Shown: positions 11,460-22,545, numbered from the stretch's first letter. The stretch is DNA of 64,000 nt from Flectonema sp. DT1601 (GCA_964019425.1 OZ025793.1:372001-436000); one strand, 5' to 3'. Numbers and translations are program-made. Notes: generated by a model from the letters alone, not told the origin.

Positions 11460-12054
11460 GGTATCTTTTTATTTTTTTTATTTAAAGAAAAAAGCAGGCT
11501 AAGTCGCCTGAGCTGGCATCGCCAGAATATTTAACTTCACATGGCAATGTCAGCTCGTGAAGGGATCCAGTTGGATCAAAGGTTTTCTCCCCCCCCACTC
11601 TATTTATCGTCATTGGTGCGCACCTTCGAACAGGAAGGCCAACACTGACGGAATTTTTTACTTCTCTTCCCAGGGTTGAACCTTGGGAAAAAAACAAACA
11701 ATAAACACAGTGTAGACAAACACCCGCCGGACATCTGCAGAGCAGCGATCGATGTCGATGTCTTCGTTGTCGAACTTCCTGGCGTTTATGTTTTTGTTTT
11801 TAACAACAACACAACACCAACTAACAGGTTTGTCTCATTGCCCGTTCTTTCTTGTTTCCCTTTGCCGCCGGAAGAACGAAGGTCGACGGAGGTCCGAAGC
11901 ATTGCTTGCGATGATGTTCCGGTATGTGTTGCGTCTCTGTTATTTGTTTGTTTCAACTCAATTGGTTCATCTCAGGTTTTAGAAGTCTTCGTCCTGTTCG
12001 TTGGGAAGGGCCTGAATCAAAAGTTCACTGCCCCTATTCCTCTCCCAAATTTCT
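11460..12054. other. Unique ~595-bp insertion inside the satellite
   Basis: This block is richer in GC than the satellite and interrupts one satellite unit. On the plus strand a 148-codon frame begins at 11676. It contains a GTATGT...CTCAG stretch (about 11921-11976) that looks like a short intron of the kind used by the host genes downstream. I recognise no protein family. A captured host gene fragment is possible, but this is inference. No clear target duplication is visible. Confidence 0.4.
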
Positions 12055-12129
12055 TATGTCGATTACTTTCTATTTTCCGTCCTGGTCAAGACGCTAAACT
12101 GATTGTTTTTTCTTTAAAATAATTAAAAG

Positions 12130-12164
<35 letters not shown>

Positions 12165-12276
12165 TAAACAATGTTATCATTGTTTTTTTTCTATCGATCA
12201 ACTATGTCGATTAATTTCTATTTTCCGTCCTGATCGAGACGCTAAACTGATTGTTTCCTTTTTTTAAATAATAAAT

Positions 12277-12301
<25 letters not shown>
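12055..12301. repeat. Satellite array, third block
   Basis: One and a half satellite units resume here in the same orientation and run into an A-run that leads to H1 copy b, as at 8400-8463. Confidence 0.8.
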
Positions 12302-12307
<6 letters not shown>

Positions 12308-12707
12308 ATCTCCCTGCTATCCTCATATCCCCACAATAATATTATACCTTTTCATTTTCTCTTTCCTTTTCTGGTCTTTTTTTTTCTTTTTTTCCTTTTT
12401 CATACAACGTTTTTTATTTATATATTTTTTTTTTTTTTTTTTTTTTCATGTTTGATTATTTCCTCTTCATATTTTTTTTTTCTATTCTTTCTTTTTTTTT
12501 TTTTTTTTTTTCTCTGCCTCTCTCTCAATTCTGTTCGTTTCTTTGAAACGAAAATTCATTTGAATATTATTCCTTGGTCAGCAACCATCATTGTCGCCCT
12601 TTGGGCCTGTTAAAAAAAAAAAAAAAAAAATAAAAAGAAAGTTTACATCGGGAATAGGGCAGGAGCCAAAAGCTCCCAGTCCGTTACTTCCCACTTTATC
12701 GAAATTC
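12302..12707 (+). repeat. H1 hairpin-rich module, copy b
   Basis: Nearly identical to copy a apart from homopolymer lengths, with the same 3' end (ATCGAAATTC). Here it joins inverted LINE 3'-tail sequence rather than H2. Confidence 0.85.
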
Positions 12708-12710
12708 ATC

Positions 12711-12985
12711 TGACGGACATAAACATATCGACAAAATAATACAAATAAATAAATACTAATAGAAACTAGAACTTAGCAATCGTCATCTAAAAAGATTCTT
12801 CTGCGATCATGAAAGTTCGTTGAGGTTGGAGTTCGCTTTTTTTTTTTTTTTGATAAGCGCTCAAACCAATTACAATTAACAATTAATCTGATTGACGTTA
12901 TGATCGGACAGACATAAACATATCGACAAAATAATACAAATAATTTAATACTAATAGAAACTAGAACTTAGCAATCGTCAATGTA
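12711..12985 (-). repeat. Two partial inverted copies of the LINE 3' tail
   Basis: The stretch GACATAAACATATCGAC and the ~70 bp after it occur twice (from about 12716 and 12908). Both are the reverse complement of the LINE tail around 2880-2920. The second is preceded by sequence matching the inverted-arm junction (ACAATTAACAATTAATCTGA). They suggest truncated insertions or repeated rearrangement of the same LINE end. Confidence 0.65.
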
Positions 12986-13797
12986 ACAACCAGGGATAAT
13001 TCTCAATAAGGCCGCCGTCACCGTGAAGCTGCTACGAACATAACCCAACAAACTAGCAATTCCACTCACTTCGAACGCACTCAGCCAGAGAGCTTGCCAA
13101 CAGAACAGAACGCAAGGTTACTTTCGGGTCCAATCTTCGCCGTGAGCCTGGTGTCTTGTGCTGGGCTGGGTTTCCAGAGGGCCTCACCATGCACACAAAC
13201 TCCTGGATGGGACGATCGAGGGAATCAACCAAGCCGAGAACTGAACCGGAAGGATAGGCTTACAAGACTAACCTGAAGTAAACTTCAGAGCTTCGCTTTC
13301 CAGCATGCCGAAACAGAGCCATGGAAGGGGATTACACAACAACCTCATTAAACCCACTGGCCACCCCGTGCATAGTCGCCGCCAATGGTTATTACTATCC
13401 AAAGCGCTAACACGAGGCACCACACATTCGTAAGAAGGGAGTCCTACCGGAACGGACCACGCATCTGATTCTACTGGTTAAAGCAACTCCGAAAGAATGT
13501 ATTCTCCATGATTTCAGACATGTAACTTTTGGATATCATGCTCCTGTCTAATTGTTCCCACATAAGCTTTTGTCTTGAGAGATTGAAAATAAAGTTTGTA
13601 GTAATAGCCTAAAGAGAATAATAAATTTTCTTTTCTTTTGTTATCTGGATGAAGAAAATAGTGGGGTTACTGTACTAAGTGGGCAGCGGAAGTTCGTCAC
13701 GTAAACGCAAAACTAAAAGGTGCCTAAGTGCACACGAACGACCAGTGGAATGGCCAATCATAAAAAGTAACAGGAGAGGAATAAAAAGACGATGACA
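12986..13797. other. Non-coding stretch beside the hAT gene, no recognised content
   Basis: The first 550 bp are clearly richer in GC than the surroundings and resemble the hAT gene in base composition, so they may be part of the same transposon. No convincing inverted end was found. The remainder is AT-rich. The open frame at 13094-13276 has no recognisable features. Confidence 0.3.
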
Positions 13798-14075
13798 TCA
13801 ATCTGTGTCTGAATCATCACAGTCAGCTTCCCCGTCTGAAGCCCAGTCGAGCTCGTCAACATCGTCAGACCCAACAACGTTGAATTCGATAGAGTGGGAA
13901 GTAACGGACTGGGAGCTTTTGGCTCCTGCCCTATTCCCGATGTAAACTTTCTTTTTATTTATTTTTTTTTTTTTTAACAGGCCCAGAGGGCGACAATGAC
14001 TGTTGCTGACCAAGGAATAATATTCAAATGAATTTTCGTTTCAAAGAAACGAACAGAATTAAGAGAGAGGCAGAG

Positions 14076-14107
<32 letters not shown>

Positions 14108-16365
14108 AAAAAATATGAAGAGGAAATAATCAAACATGAAAAAAAAAAAAAAAAAAAAAAAATATAAATAAAAAACGTTGTATGAAAAAGGAAAAAAAAG
14201 AAAAAAAAAAAAATGATGTCTTTGTTGATGAAAAGCTGAGTTCTCATCCCCAAAGACTGGGTCGTCAGGCGTTTCCGGCGCTTGTTTGACAGAATAAGTT
14301 CCATGTTACTGAAACCGCTGTCTACCCCGGTCACAACCGGTGTGATGCTCGTGATCGTGAGCGCGCTCTTTTTCAGAGCGGGGTACGCCTCGTCCGAGTT
14401 CTTCCAGAACGAGAAACAGGAACCGCTGACTGCCGTACTCACGTCCGTGTCAGTAACCCAGGTACGGTACTCGGTAGCGGATGATTCATCGAAAATAGTT
14501 GGAAATGCTGAGAGCAGCATTTCAACCGAGGAGTCAACGTTTCCCTTCTTGAGCCTCGCAACTGCTGGGTGTAGGAGTCTCGCAGCAGTGTATATTGCTG
14601 CGTGGTCAGCCTCGTATGCCTGCTGCAGGGAACTGGCCAACTCAGGGCACTTCTCCTTCACCTTTGCGAGCACACCTGTCACACGGGAATGCAACATCTC
14701 AACGACTGACTTCTTCCTGGTGAGATCTGCCACTTCATCGATGAAGTGTGCGATGGGCTCCAGAATTTCCTTTGCCTGTGCTGCTTCGTTCCACACCGCA
14801 TCCCGTCTGTCATTCGCAGCCTTCCTTGCTTCCACCGTGGCATCGACTCCTGGCGAGAATATCCGCAAGAGTCCCTTCACGCTCTCGCAGGTGGTGCTCC
14901 CGAATCGTTCAGATTCTTGCTGGACGAATCCAACAATGCTGTGTCTCTTGAGGCAGAGATGGCTGAGCAACCTGAATTGGCTCGTCCACCTTGTCCCGCC
15001 TGACGACACCATTGCAGCTGGTGGTTCAGGTTTTCCTGCACTTCCTTGCCCAGCAAGCCGCAGTTCTCCGATGACGGACCCGATGTGGCTCTGGGTCGGT
15101 TCCGGCTTGTCGACTCCCCTCAGGACATCTGCGTAACGTGTCCAGACCTCAGCCAGACCATCTTCTACTTCAGACTGCGAGAAAAGGTCGAAGCTTTCCC
15201 GCAGGGCAAGCAGAGCTTCGATGACATCGCTGTCATGCCCAACCTGCTCCTTCTCCGCTGTCTTCTTTTGGAAGGCAAGGTACCTTCCTTCTCGTGTCGG
15301 GGCGTTGAACATCATGTTCTTGCAAAACATGAGAACGACATGCAACTTCCGAAAGTTGTCCTTGATAAATGTTTTCACAACGTTGTGAAAACAGTGTCCC
15401 AAACAGAACACCACAAGAACTGGAAGTCCGGAAACACCCTTCACGTTGTACGTGGCCTTGTCCATCACCATGAACCGAAGGTTGGGGTACTTTGCGAGTA
15501 CCTTCTTAACAACCGAGTTAATTACAAGGCTGTTGCAAGTTTCAGAATTCTCAATTCTGAAAAAGTCGAACCAGGTGTTGCCCGGTACCTCACGGCAACC
15601 GATCATCACCTCCTTGGTTCCAGAACCCCCATCCAGGGCAAATCCATGAGCTGCCCGTGTTCTCCTTTTGACTTCCTGCTGGTCGCGGCGGTGCACCTCC
15701 CGAAGTCTTCGCCCGATGCGAGCGTGTTTTCCGAACCTCGGATCGAACATCTTGCGAATCGCAGATGCCATCCAGGCTGCCTGACCGTCCGTCATCCCTG
15801 CGTAGAACGTTGCGGACGCAAAAACGAGCGACCGGTCAGCCTTCTTGCAAGTAAGAATCGACTCCCTCCCAGACTGGGTAGCTCTCTTTCCTTGCTTGTG
15901 GGACTCTGACTTGCTGTGTTGGACAAGAGATGAGTAGTCGCATCTCTCCCTCACAGAAAAGCAGCGGGAATCCCACATCACCTCGTCCGTCTTGTTGTAG
16001 CCTGCTACCTCTAAGAGGTCCCGCGCACCTTTATCCTGCAGGTCCTTCACCTCACACACCGAATACCCACTCGCGACACACCACTCCTTATTTCTGTCAA
16101 AGACCGCCTTCGGTCCTTGCTTGCCGCGCTTTAACACTTGCTTGGTGTCTTCTTCACCCATTTCTTCCGCGAGTGACTTCGCATCCTTCGCCGTCGTACT
16201 CCGGTTCTTACCGCCCGCTGGGCGTCCTCTTTTCTTCGGCTGTGTTGTTGGCGCTGCTGCTGTTGGGCCTTCGTGCCTTTCGGGTGTCCTGGGTTGCTCC
16301 TCTTCCGTTTTGATCCGCTTCTCCCCAGGTCCCTCAGGCTGTCGCTTTTCCTTTGCAGGTGGCAT
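13798..16365 (-). CDS. hAT-superfamily transposase, split by an H1 insertion
   Basis: The main part runs from the ATG at 16365 down to 14215 (717 codons). The acidic end of the protein resumes at about 13887 and stops at 13798. In order the protein has an AT-hook (KKRGRPAGGK), a BED-like zinc-binding segment (CDYSSLVQHSKSESH), the first acidic residue in FALDGGSG, and the second in VMDKATYN. Then come a GHCFHNVVK motif of the DUF659/hAT type, a TRWTSQF motif, and a C-terminal dimerisation-like region (YPALKKSALTITS, then SGFSNMELILS). It would cut and paste a hAT element in the nucleus. GC is far above the flanks, suggesting recent arrival. An H1 copy (13888-14214) separates the last ~28 residues (DVDELDWASDGEADCDD), so this copy is probably inactive unless the insert is tolerated. 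Element ends were not found. Confidence 0.8.
13888..14214 (-). repeat. H1 copy d inserted in the hAT gene, 5'-shortened
   Basis: This copy lacks the GAGCATCTCC start of H1 and ends with the variant CTATCGAATTC, shared with copy e at 20366. It lies between the two parts of the transposase reading frame, so H1 can move or be copied into new sites. The 5' shortening with a fixed 3' end resembles target-primed insertion, but no coding capacity is visible. Confidence 0.75.
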
Positions 16366-16663
16366 TTGTGTTTTACACTTGGGAAACGAGGAAATTAGTT
16401 GGAAAAATTGCGGATGTGAACAATAAAGTACAGATTCTAAATTGTAGGAACTGCAGCTTTAGAAGTGTTGGACCTAAACTAAAAGGGGTTCTTTTTTTCT
16501 GAGTGCGAGAGGGGCCGAAAGTCCACACCTAGTTAGTTAGTTAGTTAACAAAGAGTCAATGATGGAGTTGCTCAAAAAAGAAAGGAGAAAAAAAGAAAGA
16601 AAGAAAAAAAGACTTTTTTTAAGTGTTTTTTTTTTTCTTTTTTTTTAAAATATTTTTTTTTAA
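16366..16663. other. hAT upstream region and low-complexity spacer
   Basis: Contains the leader of the hAT gene, four tandem TTAG units near 16529-16546, and A/T-runs. Nothing else was recognised. Confidence 0.35.
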
Positions 16664-16738
16664 GTGACGCTAGTTGTCCACTGGTATGATTGTGGATTTG
16701 CATTCGCTAGGCTGCAGGTTCGAGTCCTGGTGGAGGAT
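16664..16738 (+). ncRNA. tRNA-like fragment (possible SINE head or tRNA pseudogene)
   Basis: A perfect B-box GGTTCGAGTCC lies in a near-complete T-arm (four of five pairs) at about 16714-16733. An A-box-like CTAGTTGTCCACTGG lies upstream at tRNA spacing, with ATTTGCAT between them where an anticodon loop would be. A T-run follows at once, as for Pol III termination. The 5' and 3' acceptor strands do not pair, so it is not a working tRNA. Confidence 0.4.
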
Positions 16739-16985
16739 TTTTTTTTTAATTAAAAACCATTAAAAGCCCTTTATTTTTATTTTTCCAAATTAAAGGGGAA
16801 TTAAATCCCCTTTAATTTTAAAATAAAGGGCCCTTTAATTCATTAAATCCCCTTTAATTCCCCTTTATTTCATTAAATTGGAAAATAAAGGGGAATTAAT
16901 TAAAAGCCCTTTAATATTAAAAGCCCTTTATTTCCGCTTTAATTTTTAATTCCCCTTTAAAGGGGTACAAGTATGAAATAAGAAA
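16739..16985. repeat. AAAGGGG/CCCCTTT palindromic low-complexity block
   Basis: Made almost only of A/T-runs and about ten CCCTTT or AAAGGG words in both orientations, including AAAGGGCCCTTT and CCCCTTTAAAGGGG. It follows the tRNA-like fragment directly and could be its tail. Confidence 0.55.
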
Positions 16986-16997
16986 AAAAAAAAAAAA

Positions 16998-18166
16998 AAA
17001 AAAAAGAGCATCTCCCTGCTATCCCTCATATCCCCACAATAATATTATACCTTTTCATTTTCTCTTTCCTTTTCTGGTCTTTTTTTTTTCTTTTTTTTCC
17101 CTTTTTCATACAACGTTTTTTATTTATATATATATCAGTCATTCCTTTTTTTTGCGAACAAAAAACACCATTTTCTCACCGCCTGAGCAAGGTTACACGA
17201 TATGTTACTTTTGCTCGATTTTTTATTTTTTGGAATCGGGGAGGGTGCGATCTGTAAAATTAGGCATAGGGATATACTTTTAAACATGGTAAGTGCTGCT
17301 AAAAAGAGATAAACGTCTCTTTGCAAAATTTCCTTGGTACTACTCAATGATAAATATTAATCCCAGACCTGGAATGGAAAGATCGAGAAAATCTGAGTAA
17401 AAAACACCCCTAATTTTTTTTTTTTCACTATTTTTTCCCCCTTCTCCCGCACTCAAGAGATATGCACCTTTTTACTAACAAATCAACCCTAGTAGCAATT
17501 ATGTAAGGAAAATGTTGCATCTGTGGTGGTGATAATGATCATTAAGTATCAAAGTAGGTCCAAAAAGACAGGTAGTAACAATCTGCCTCACCGGCACATG
17601 CTTAGTACTCTTTAATATATTTTTGCTCGATTATTTTTTCTCTGGATCCCGCTGGACCGGCAGTGTAAAATTAGACCCTTCGATTAATTTTTAGTTTTGG
17701 TACTTGTCCACGGCTGAGCTGATTTAGTAAACCACAAAATCTCTTTTCTCAATTCGGGTGACAAGTATGTGATGCCAACCTCCCGATTTCGGACGGAAAT
17801 GAACCCAATGATGCAGCGCATTAAAATGCCGCTTCGATCGAAAATTTTACAATTTTTTTTTGAAAATCTTTTTCAATGTCTAAAATTTGTTCGCAAAAAA
17901 AAGGAATGACTGATATATATTTTTTTTTTTTTTTTCATGTTTGATTATTTCCTCTTCATTTTTTTTTTTTTTTTCTCTGCCTCTCTCTTAATTCTGTTCG
18001 TTTCTTTGAAACGAAAATTCATTTGAATATTATTCCTTGGTCAGCAACCATCATTGTCGCCCTTTGGGCCTGTTAAAAAAAAAATAAAAATAAAAAGAAA
18101 GTTTACATCGGGAATAGGGCAGGAGCCAAAAGCTCCCAGTCCGTTACTTCCCACTTTATCGAAATT
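16998..18166 (+). repeat. H1 hairpin-rich module, copy c, interrupted by a MITE
   Basis: H1 sequence runs from 16998 to 17135 and from 17913 to 18166. The 777 bp between are a separate inverted-repeat element inserted in the TATATA tract that copy a also has at about 8586. Confidence 0.85.
17136..17912. mobile_element. 777-bp MITE with perfect 25-bp inverted ends
   Basis: The ends 17136-17160 and 17888-17912 are exact reverse complements, starting CAGTCATTCC and ending GGAATGACTG. The insertion lies in a TA repeat, so the duplication may be TA or ATATAT and the superfamily cannot be decided. No transposase is encoded. An internal diverged duplication of about 90 bp (17172-17262 and 17585-17675, sharing TTTTGCTCGATT and GTAAAATTAG) is visible. 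Confidence 0.85.
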
Positions 18167-19420
18167 CAGCTTGTTTGTTAGCTGCTGGTGTAATTAAATC
18201 ATGTGTTGATACTTGCATTTGTTTATTTGTTATCTTTTACTACAATAACGCTTGCTTATCTTTTCTTTTTATTCCCTATCTGTTCTGATCTGTTACTTCA
18301 TTTGTCTTGTTTAACTTCAGTTATATGCATTTTACTTTTTATTGTTTCCCATCTACTTTTTATTTTCTATTAGTTCTGGTCAGAAACTCCTGGGCAGCAA
18401 GAAGGAAAGCAGTTTAGTACTTCTGGGTGTTTGGCATCACCCCCCATAGTGAGCAAGTACAACAGGTAGCATTGGTAGTCTGTTGATCCTGAGTGATCCC
18501 AGCTACAGTTTTGTTTTTCTTTCTTTTTTTTAGAAGAAGATCAGGACATCCAAGCACTGCTGGATAGTTGCTGAATGCAGGGCCTGCCTGTGGCATTATA
18601 ATAACAGGCTAAGTCATTTGTAGTTCATAGTTTACCTTTGATTTTATAACTTCACACAGGGTACTATGAACGATGAGAGATCCAGTGGGATCACTCAGGG
18701 TCTAGTAGAGACCACCAATGTTGTGCGTTGATAGGCAAGGTGACCAACCTTGACATTCTTTCTTTTCTCTCCTGTTGTGACAAACACAAAATACACACAC
18801 AGCTTACAGTGTGTTCTTTGTGTATGTTTTCTTCAGGTGTGAGTAGTTTTTTTGTTCTTGCTCTTCAGGGAGGGCCTTAGCCAAAAGCTAACAGTCCAAA
18901 TCTCACCTGGAAATTCAACTCAGTCCTTGTCAGTTTTGGCATCAAACTTGTAATGGTTTAATCATTACAGGTTATTTACTGAAATATCTGTTCTAAAAGT
19001 TGCTAAGTATTTCTCACTTAGAATTTTTTTATTTTTTTATTTTCAGCTTAATTAGCTACAAATTGTTTCTACTAAGTGTTTCTCACTTAGATTTTTTTTT
19101 TGCTTTTCAGCTCCTTAAAAGCTGCTAAGTGTTTCTGCTAAGTGTTTCTCACTTAGAATTTTATTTTTATGTTCGTTTTCTATCCCTTCTCCTATCCCTT
19201 TTGTTCAAAATAAGCGGGAGGAAATTCTCTCATTCACGCTAAGATGCACTCTGAACTTTGATTTTTTGATCTGAGTGTGAGGGAATGACCTGTTAGTGCA
19301 TTGGGCATAGGCTGGGCTGCAGTTTAGATGTCTTAGGTGTTAATAGGGGGTTCCTCTTAGCATTTTTCTTTGTTCCCACCTTATGATTTTCTTGAAGAAA
19401 AAAAATAGAAGTCATAATGG
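18167..19420 (-). repeat. H2 unit, permuted copy b
   Basis: Reads H2 in reverse from the region equivalent to 9140 back to 8873, then without a break from 10227 back to about 9290. The order is therefore circularly permuted relative to copy a. Confidence 0.8.
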
Positions 19421-20080
19421 ACATCTAAACTGCAGCCCAGCCTATGCCCAATGCACTAGCAGGTCATTCCCTCACACTCAGATCAAAAAATCAAAGTTCA
19501 GAGTGAATGAGAGAATTTCCTCCCGCTTTTTTTGAACAAAAGGGATAGGAGAAGGGATAGAAAACGAACATAAAAATAAAATTCTAAGTGAGAAACACTT
19601 AGCAGAAATACTTAGCAGCTTTTAAGGAGCTGAAAAGCAAAAAAAAAATCTAAGTGAGAAACACTTAGTAGTAACACTTTGTAGCTAATTGAGCTGAAAA
19701 TAAAAAAATAAAAAATTTCTAAGTGAGAGATACTTAGCAACTTTTAGAACAAATATTTCAGTAAATAACCTGTTGAAATGGTAGTTAATGTAACCATTAC
19801 AGGTTTGATGCCAAAACTGACAAAGAATGAGTTAAGTTACCAGGTGAGATTTGGACTGTTAGCTTTTGGCTAAGGCCCTCCCTGAAGAGCAAGAACAAAA
19901 AAACTACTCACACCTGAAGAAAACATACACAAAGAACACACTGTAAGCTGTGTGTGTATTTTGTGTTTGTCACAACAGGAGAGAAAAGAAAGAATGTCAA
20001 GGTTGGTCACCTTGCCTATCAACGCACAACATTGGTGGTCTCTACTAGACCCTGAGTGATCCCACTGGATCTCTCATTCT
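19421..20080 (+). repeat. H2 partial copy d, head-to-head with copy b
   Basis: Corresponds to about 9368-10028 of copy a. With the preceding inverted copy it forms a long palindrome centred near 19420. Hairpins of the CTAAGTG...CACTTAG type are kept. Confidence 0.8.
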
Positions 20081-20365
20081 TTCTGAGTCAGATTTGCGAG
20101 CTCACGTTTCCTGTAATCTTCCACTAAGTCATATTGACGAACTAGTGCAGAAAGAGAAGTCTTCGATTCATCGCGTTCTACTGTTAACCGTTGAATTACT
20201 CCTTCCAGAAGTTCATATTCTTTTCTATCTTTTTCAATAATTAAAACAGGGGGCGCAGGAAGAAGTGAGGATGGATCCTGGTTGGTAGCTTTGATCTCAA
20301 CAGGTAATCCATTTAGTAACTGCTTGTCTTTCTCGAGGGAGGCTGACATCGCATTAAAGTAAAAG
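20081..20365 (-). pseudogene. Displaced fragment of the LINE coiled-coil region
   Basis: In reverse orientation this matches LINE coding positions 1635-1918. A 91-codon frame (start MSASLEKDKQLLNG) differs at only a few residues. Both ends are cut abruptly by H2 and H1 sequence, with no LINE 3' tail, so it was moved as a piece rather than by ordinary LINE insertion. Confidence 0.85.
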
Positions 20366-20440
20366 AATTCGATAGAGTGGGAAGTAACGGACTGGGAGCT
20401 TTTGGCTCCTGCCCTATTCCCGATGTAAACTTTCTTTTTA
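20366..20440 (-). repeat. H1 partial copy e (3' end only)
   Basis: Only the last ~75 bp of H1 are present, ending in the same CTATCGAATTC variant as the copy in the hAT gene. Confidence 0.75.
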
Positions 20441-22235
20441 TTTCTATGAACGATGAGAGATCCAGTGGGATCACTCAGGGTCTAGTAGAGACCACCAATG
20501 TTGTGCGTTGATAGGCAAGGTGACCAACCTTGACATTCTTTCTTTTCTCTCCTGTTGTGACAAACACAAAATACACACACAGCTTACAGTGTGTTCTTTG
20601 TGTATGTTTTCTTCAGGTGTGAGTAGTTTTTTTGTTCTTGCTCTTCAGGGAGGGCCTTAGCCAAAAGCTAACAGTCCAAATCTCACCTGGTAAACTCAAC
20701 TCAGTCTTTGTCAGTATTGGCATCAAACCTGTAATGGTTACATTAACTACCATTTCAACAGGTTATTTACTGAAATATTTGTTCTAAAAGTTGCTAAGTA
20801 TCTCTCACTTAGAAATTTTTTTATTTTTTTATTTTCAGCTCAATTAGCTACAAAGTGTTTCTACTAAGTGTTTCTCACTTAGATTTTTTTTTTGCTTTTC
20901 AGCTCCTTAAAAGCTGCTAAGTATTTCTGCTAAGTGTTTCTCACTTAGAATCTTATTGTTATGTTCGTTTTCTATCCCTTCTCCTATCCCTTTTGTTCAA
21001 AAAAAGCGGGAGGAAATTCTCTCATTCATGCTAAGATGCACTCTGAACTTTGATTTTTTTGATCTGAGTGTGAGGGAATGACCTGTTAGTGCATTGGGCA
21101 TAAGCTGGGCTGCAGTTTAGATGTCTTAGGTGTTAATAAGGGGTTCCTCTTAGCATTTTTCTTTGTTCCCACCTTATGATTTTCTTGAAGAAAAAAAATA
21201 GAAGTCATAATGGTGCTTCCCTCTGGAAGGGTTGTAAGCCATGGTGTCCAACTAGATTAAAGGACAAGTCTGGGATAATCCCTGCCAGAGGGGCGAGTAT
21301 TCTACCATGGTTGAAATACTCTGGCAACTGATCTTCAATTTTATGTTGTTTGTTAGCTGCTGGTGTATCTCGATCATGTGTTGATACTTGCATTTTTTTT
21401 TTATTTGTAATCTTTTACTACAATAACTCTTGCAATTATCTTTTCTTTTTTATTCTCTATCTGTTCTGGTCTGTTTCTTCATTTTTTTACATTAATAAAT
21501 ACATTTTGTTCAAAAAGAAAAAAAAAGAAAAAAGATTTCATATTAGAAACTAGGAAACTAGGTTAACACTTAGTTAAAATTAAGACCGGTTAGTCAGTTT
21601 AAGGTCTTGTCTAGGACCAACATTCTTGTTTAACTTCAGTTATATTCATTTTACTTTTTATTGTTTCCCATCTGTTTTTATTTTCTATTAGTTCTGGTCA
21701 GAAACCCCTGGGCAGCAAGAAGGAAAGCAGTTTAGTACTTCTGGGTGTTTGGCATCACCCCCCATAGTGAGCAAGTACAACAGGTAGCATTGGTAGTCTG
21801 TTGATCCTGAGTGATCCCAGCTACAGTTTTGTTTTTCTTTCTTTTTTTTTAGAAGAAGATCAGGACATCCAAGCACTGCTGGATAGTTGCTGAATGCAGG
21901 GCCTGCCTGTGGCATTATAATAACAGGCTAAGTCATTTGTAGTTCATAGTTTACCTTTGATTTTATAACTTCACATAGGTACTATGAACGATGAGAGATC
22001 CAGTGGGATCACTCAGGGTCTAGTAGAGACCACCAATGTTGTGCGTTGATAGGCAAGGTGACCAACCTTGACATTCTTTCTTTTCTCTCCTGTTGTGACA
22101 AACACAAAATACACACACAGCTTACAGTGTGTTCTTTGTGTATGTTTTCTTCAGGTGTGAGTAGTTTTTTTGTTCTTGCTCTTCAGGGAGGGCCTTAGCC
22201 AAAAGCTAACAGTCCAAATCTCACCTGGTAAACTC
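20441..22235 (-). repeat. H2 copy c, more than one unit long
   Basis: Reads H2 in reverse for about 1.3 unit lengths: from the equivalent of 10040 through 9290 and 9100, over the 8873/10227 junction and on to about 9790. It is interrupted at about 21484-21617 by pieces of the inverted-arm module and of the 3769-3830 segment. This is direct evidence for head-to-tail or circular H2. Confidence 0.8.
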
Positions 22236-22334
22236 AACAGGCCCAGAGGGCGACAATGACTGTTGCTGACCAAGGAATAATATTCAAATGAATTTTCGTT
22301 TCAAAGAAACGAACAGAATTAAGAGAGAGGCAGA

Positions 22335-22368
<34 letters not shown>

Positions 22369-22545
22369 AAAAATATGAAGAGGAAATAATCAAACATGAA
22401 AAAAATAAAAAAAAAAATAAAATATAAATAAAAACGTTGTATGAAAAAGGAAAAAAAAAAAAAAAAAAAGACCAGAAAAAGAAAGAGAAAATGAAAAGGT
22501 ATAATATTATTGTGGGGATATGAGGGATAGCAGGGAGATGCTCTT
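22236..22545 (-). repeat. H1 copy f
   Basis: From AACAGGCCCAGAGGGCGAC to GGGAGATGCTC. It lacks the final ~95 bp of H1 and joins H2 directly. Confidence 0.8.

Noticed and set aside
13094-13276. 60-codon frame beside the hAT gene
   Set aside because: No recognisable domain and within GC-rich DNA where short frames arise easily.
14282-15909. Long open frames on the plus strand across 14282-15909
   Set aside because: They are antisense to the hAT transposase, whose domains are clear; the GC-rich composition makes chance antisense frames long.
16664-16738. Functional tRNA gene
   Set aside because: The acceptor stem does not pair and the D-arm is poor; retained only as a tRNA-like fragment.
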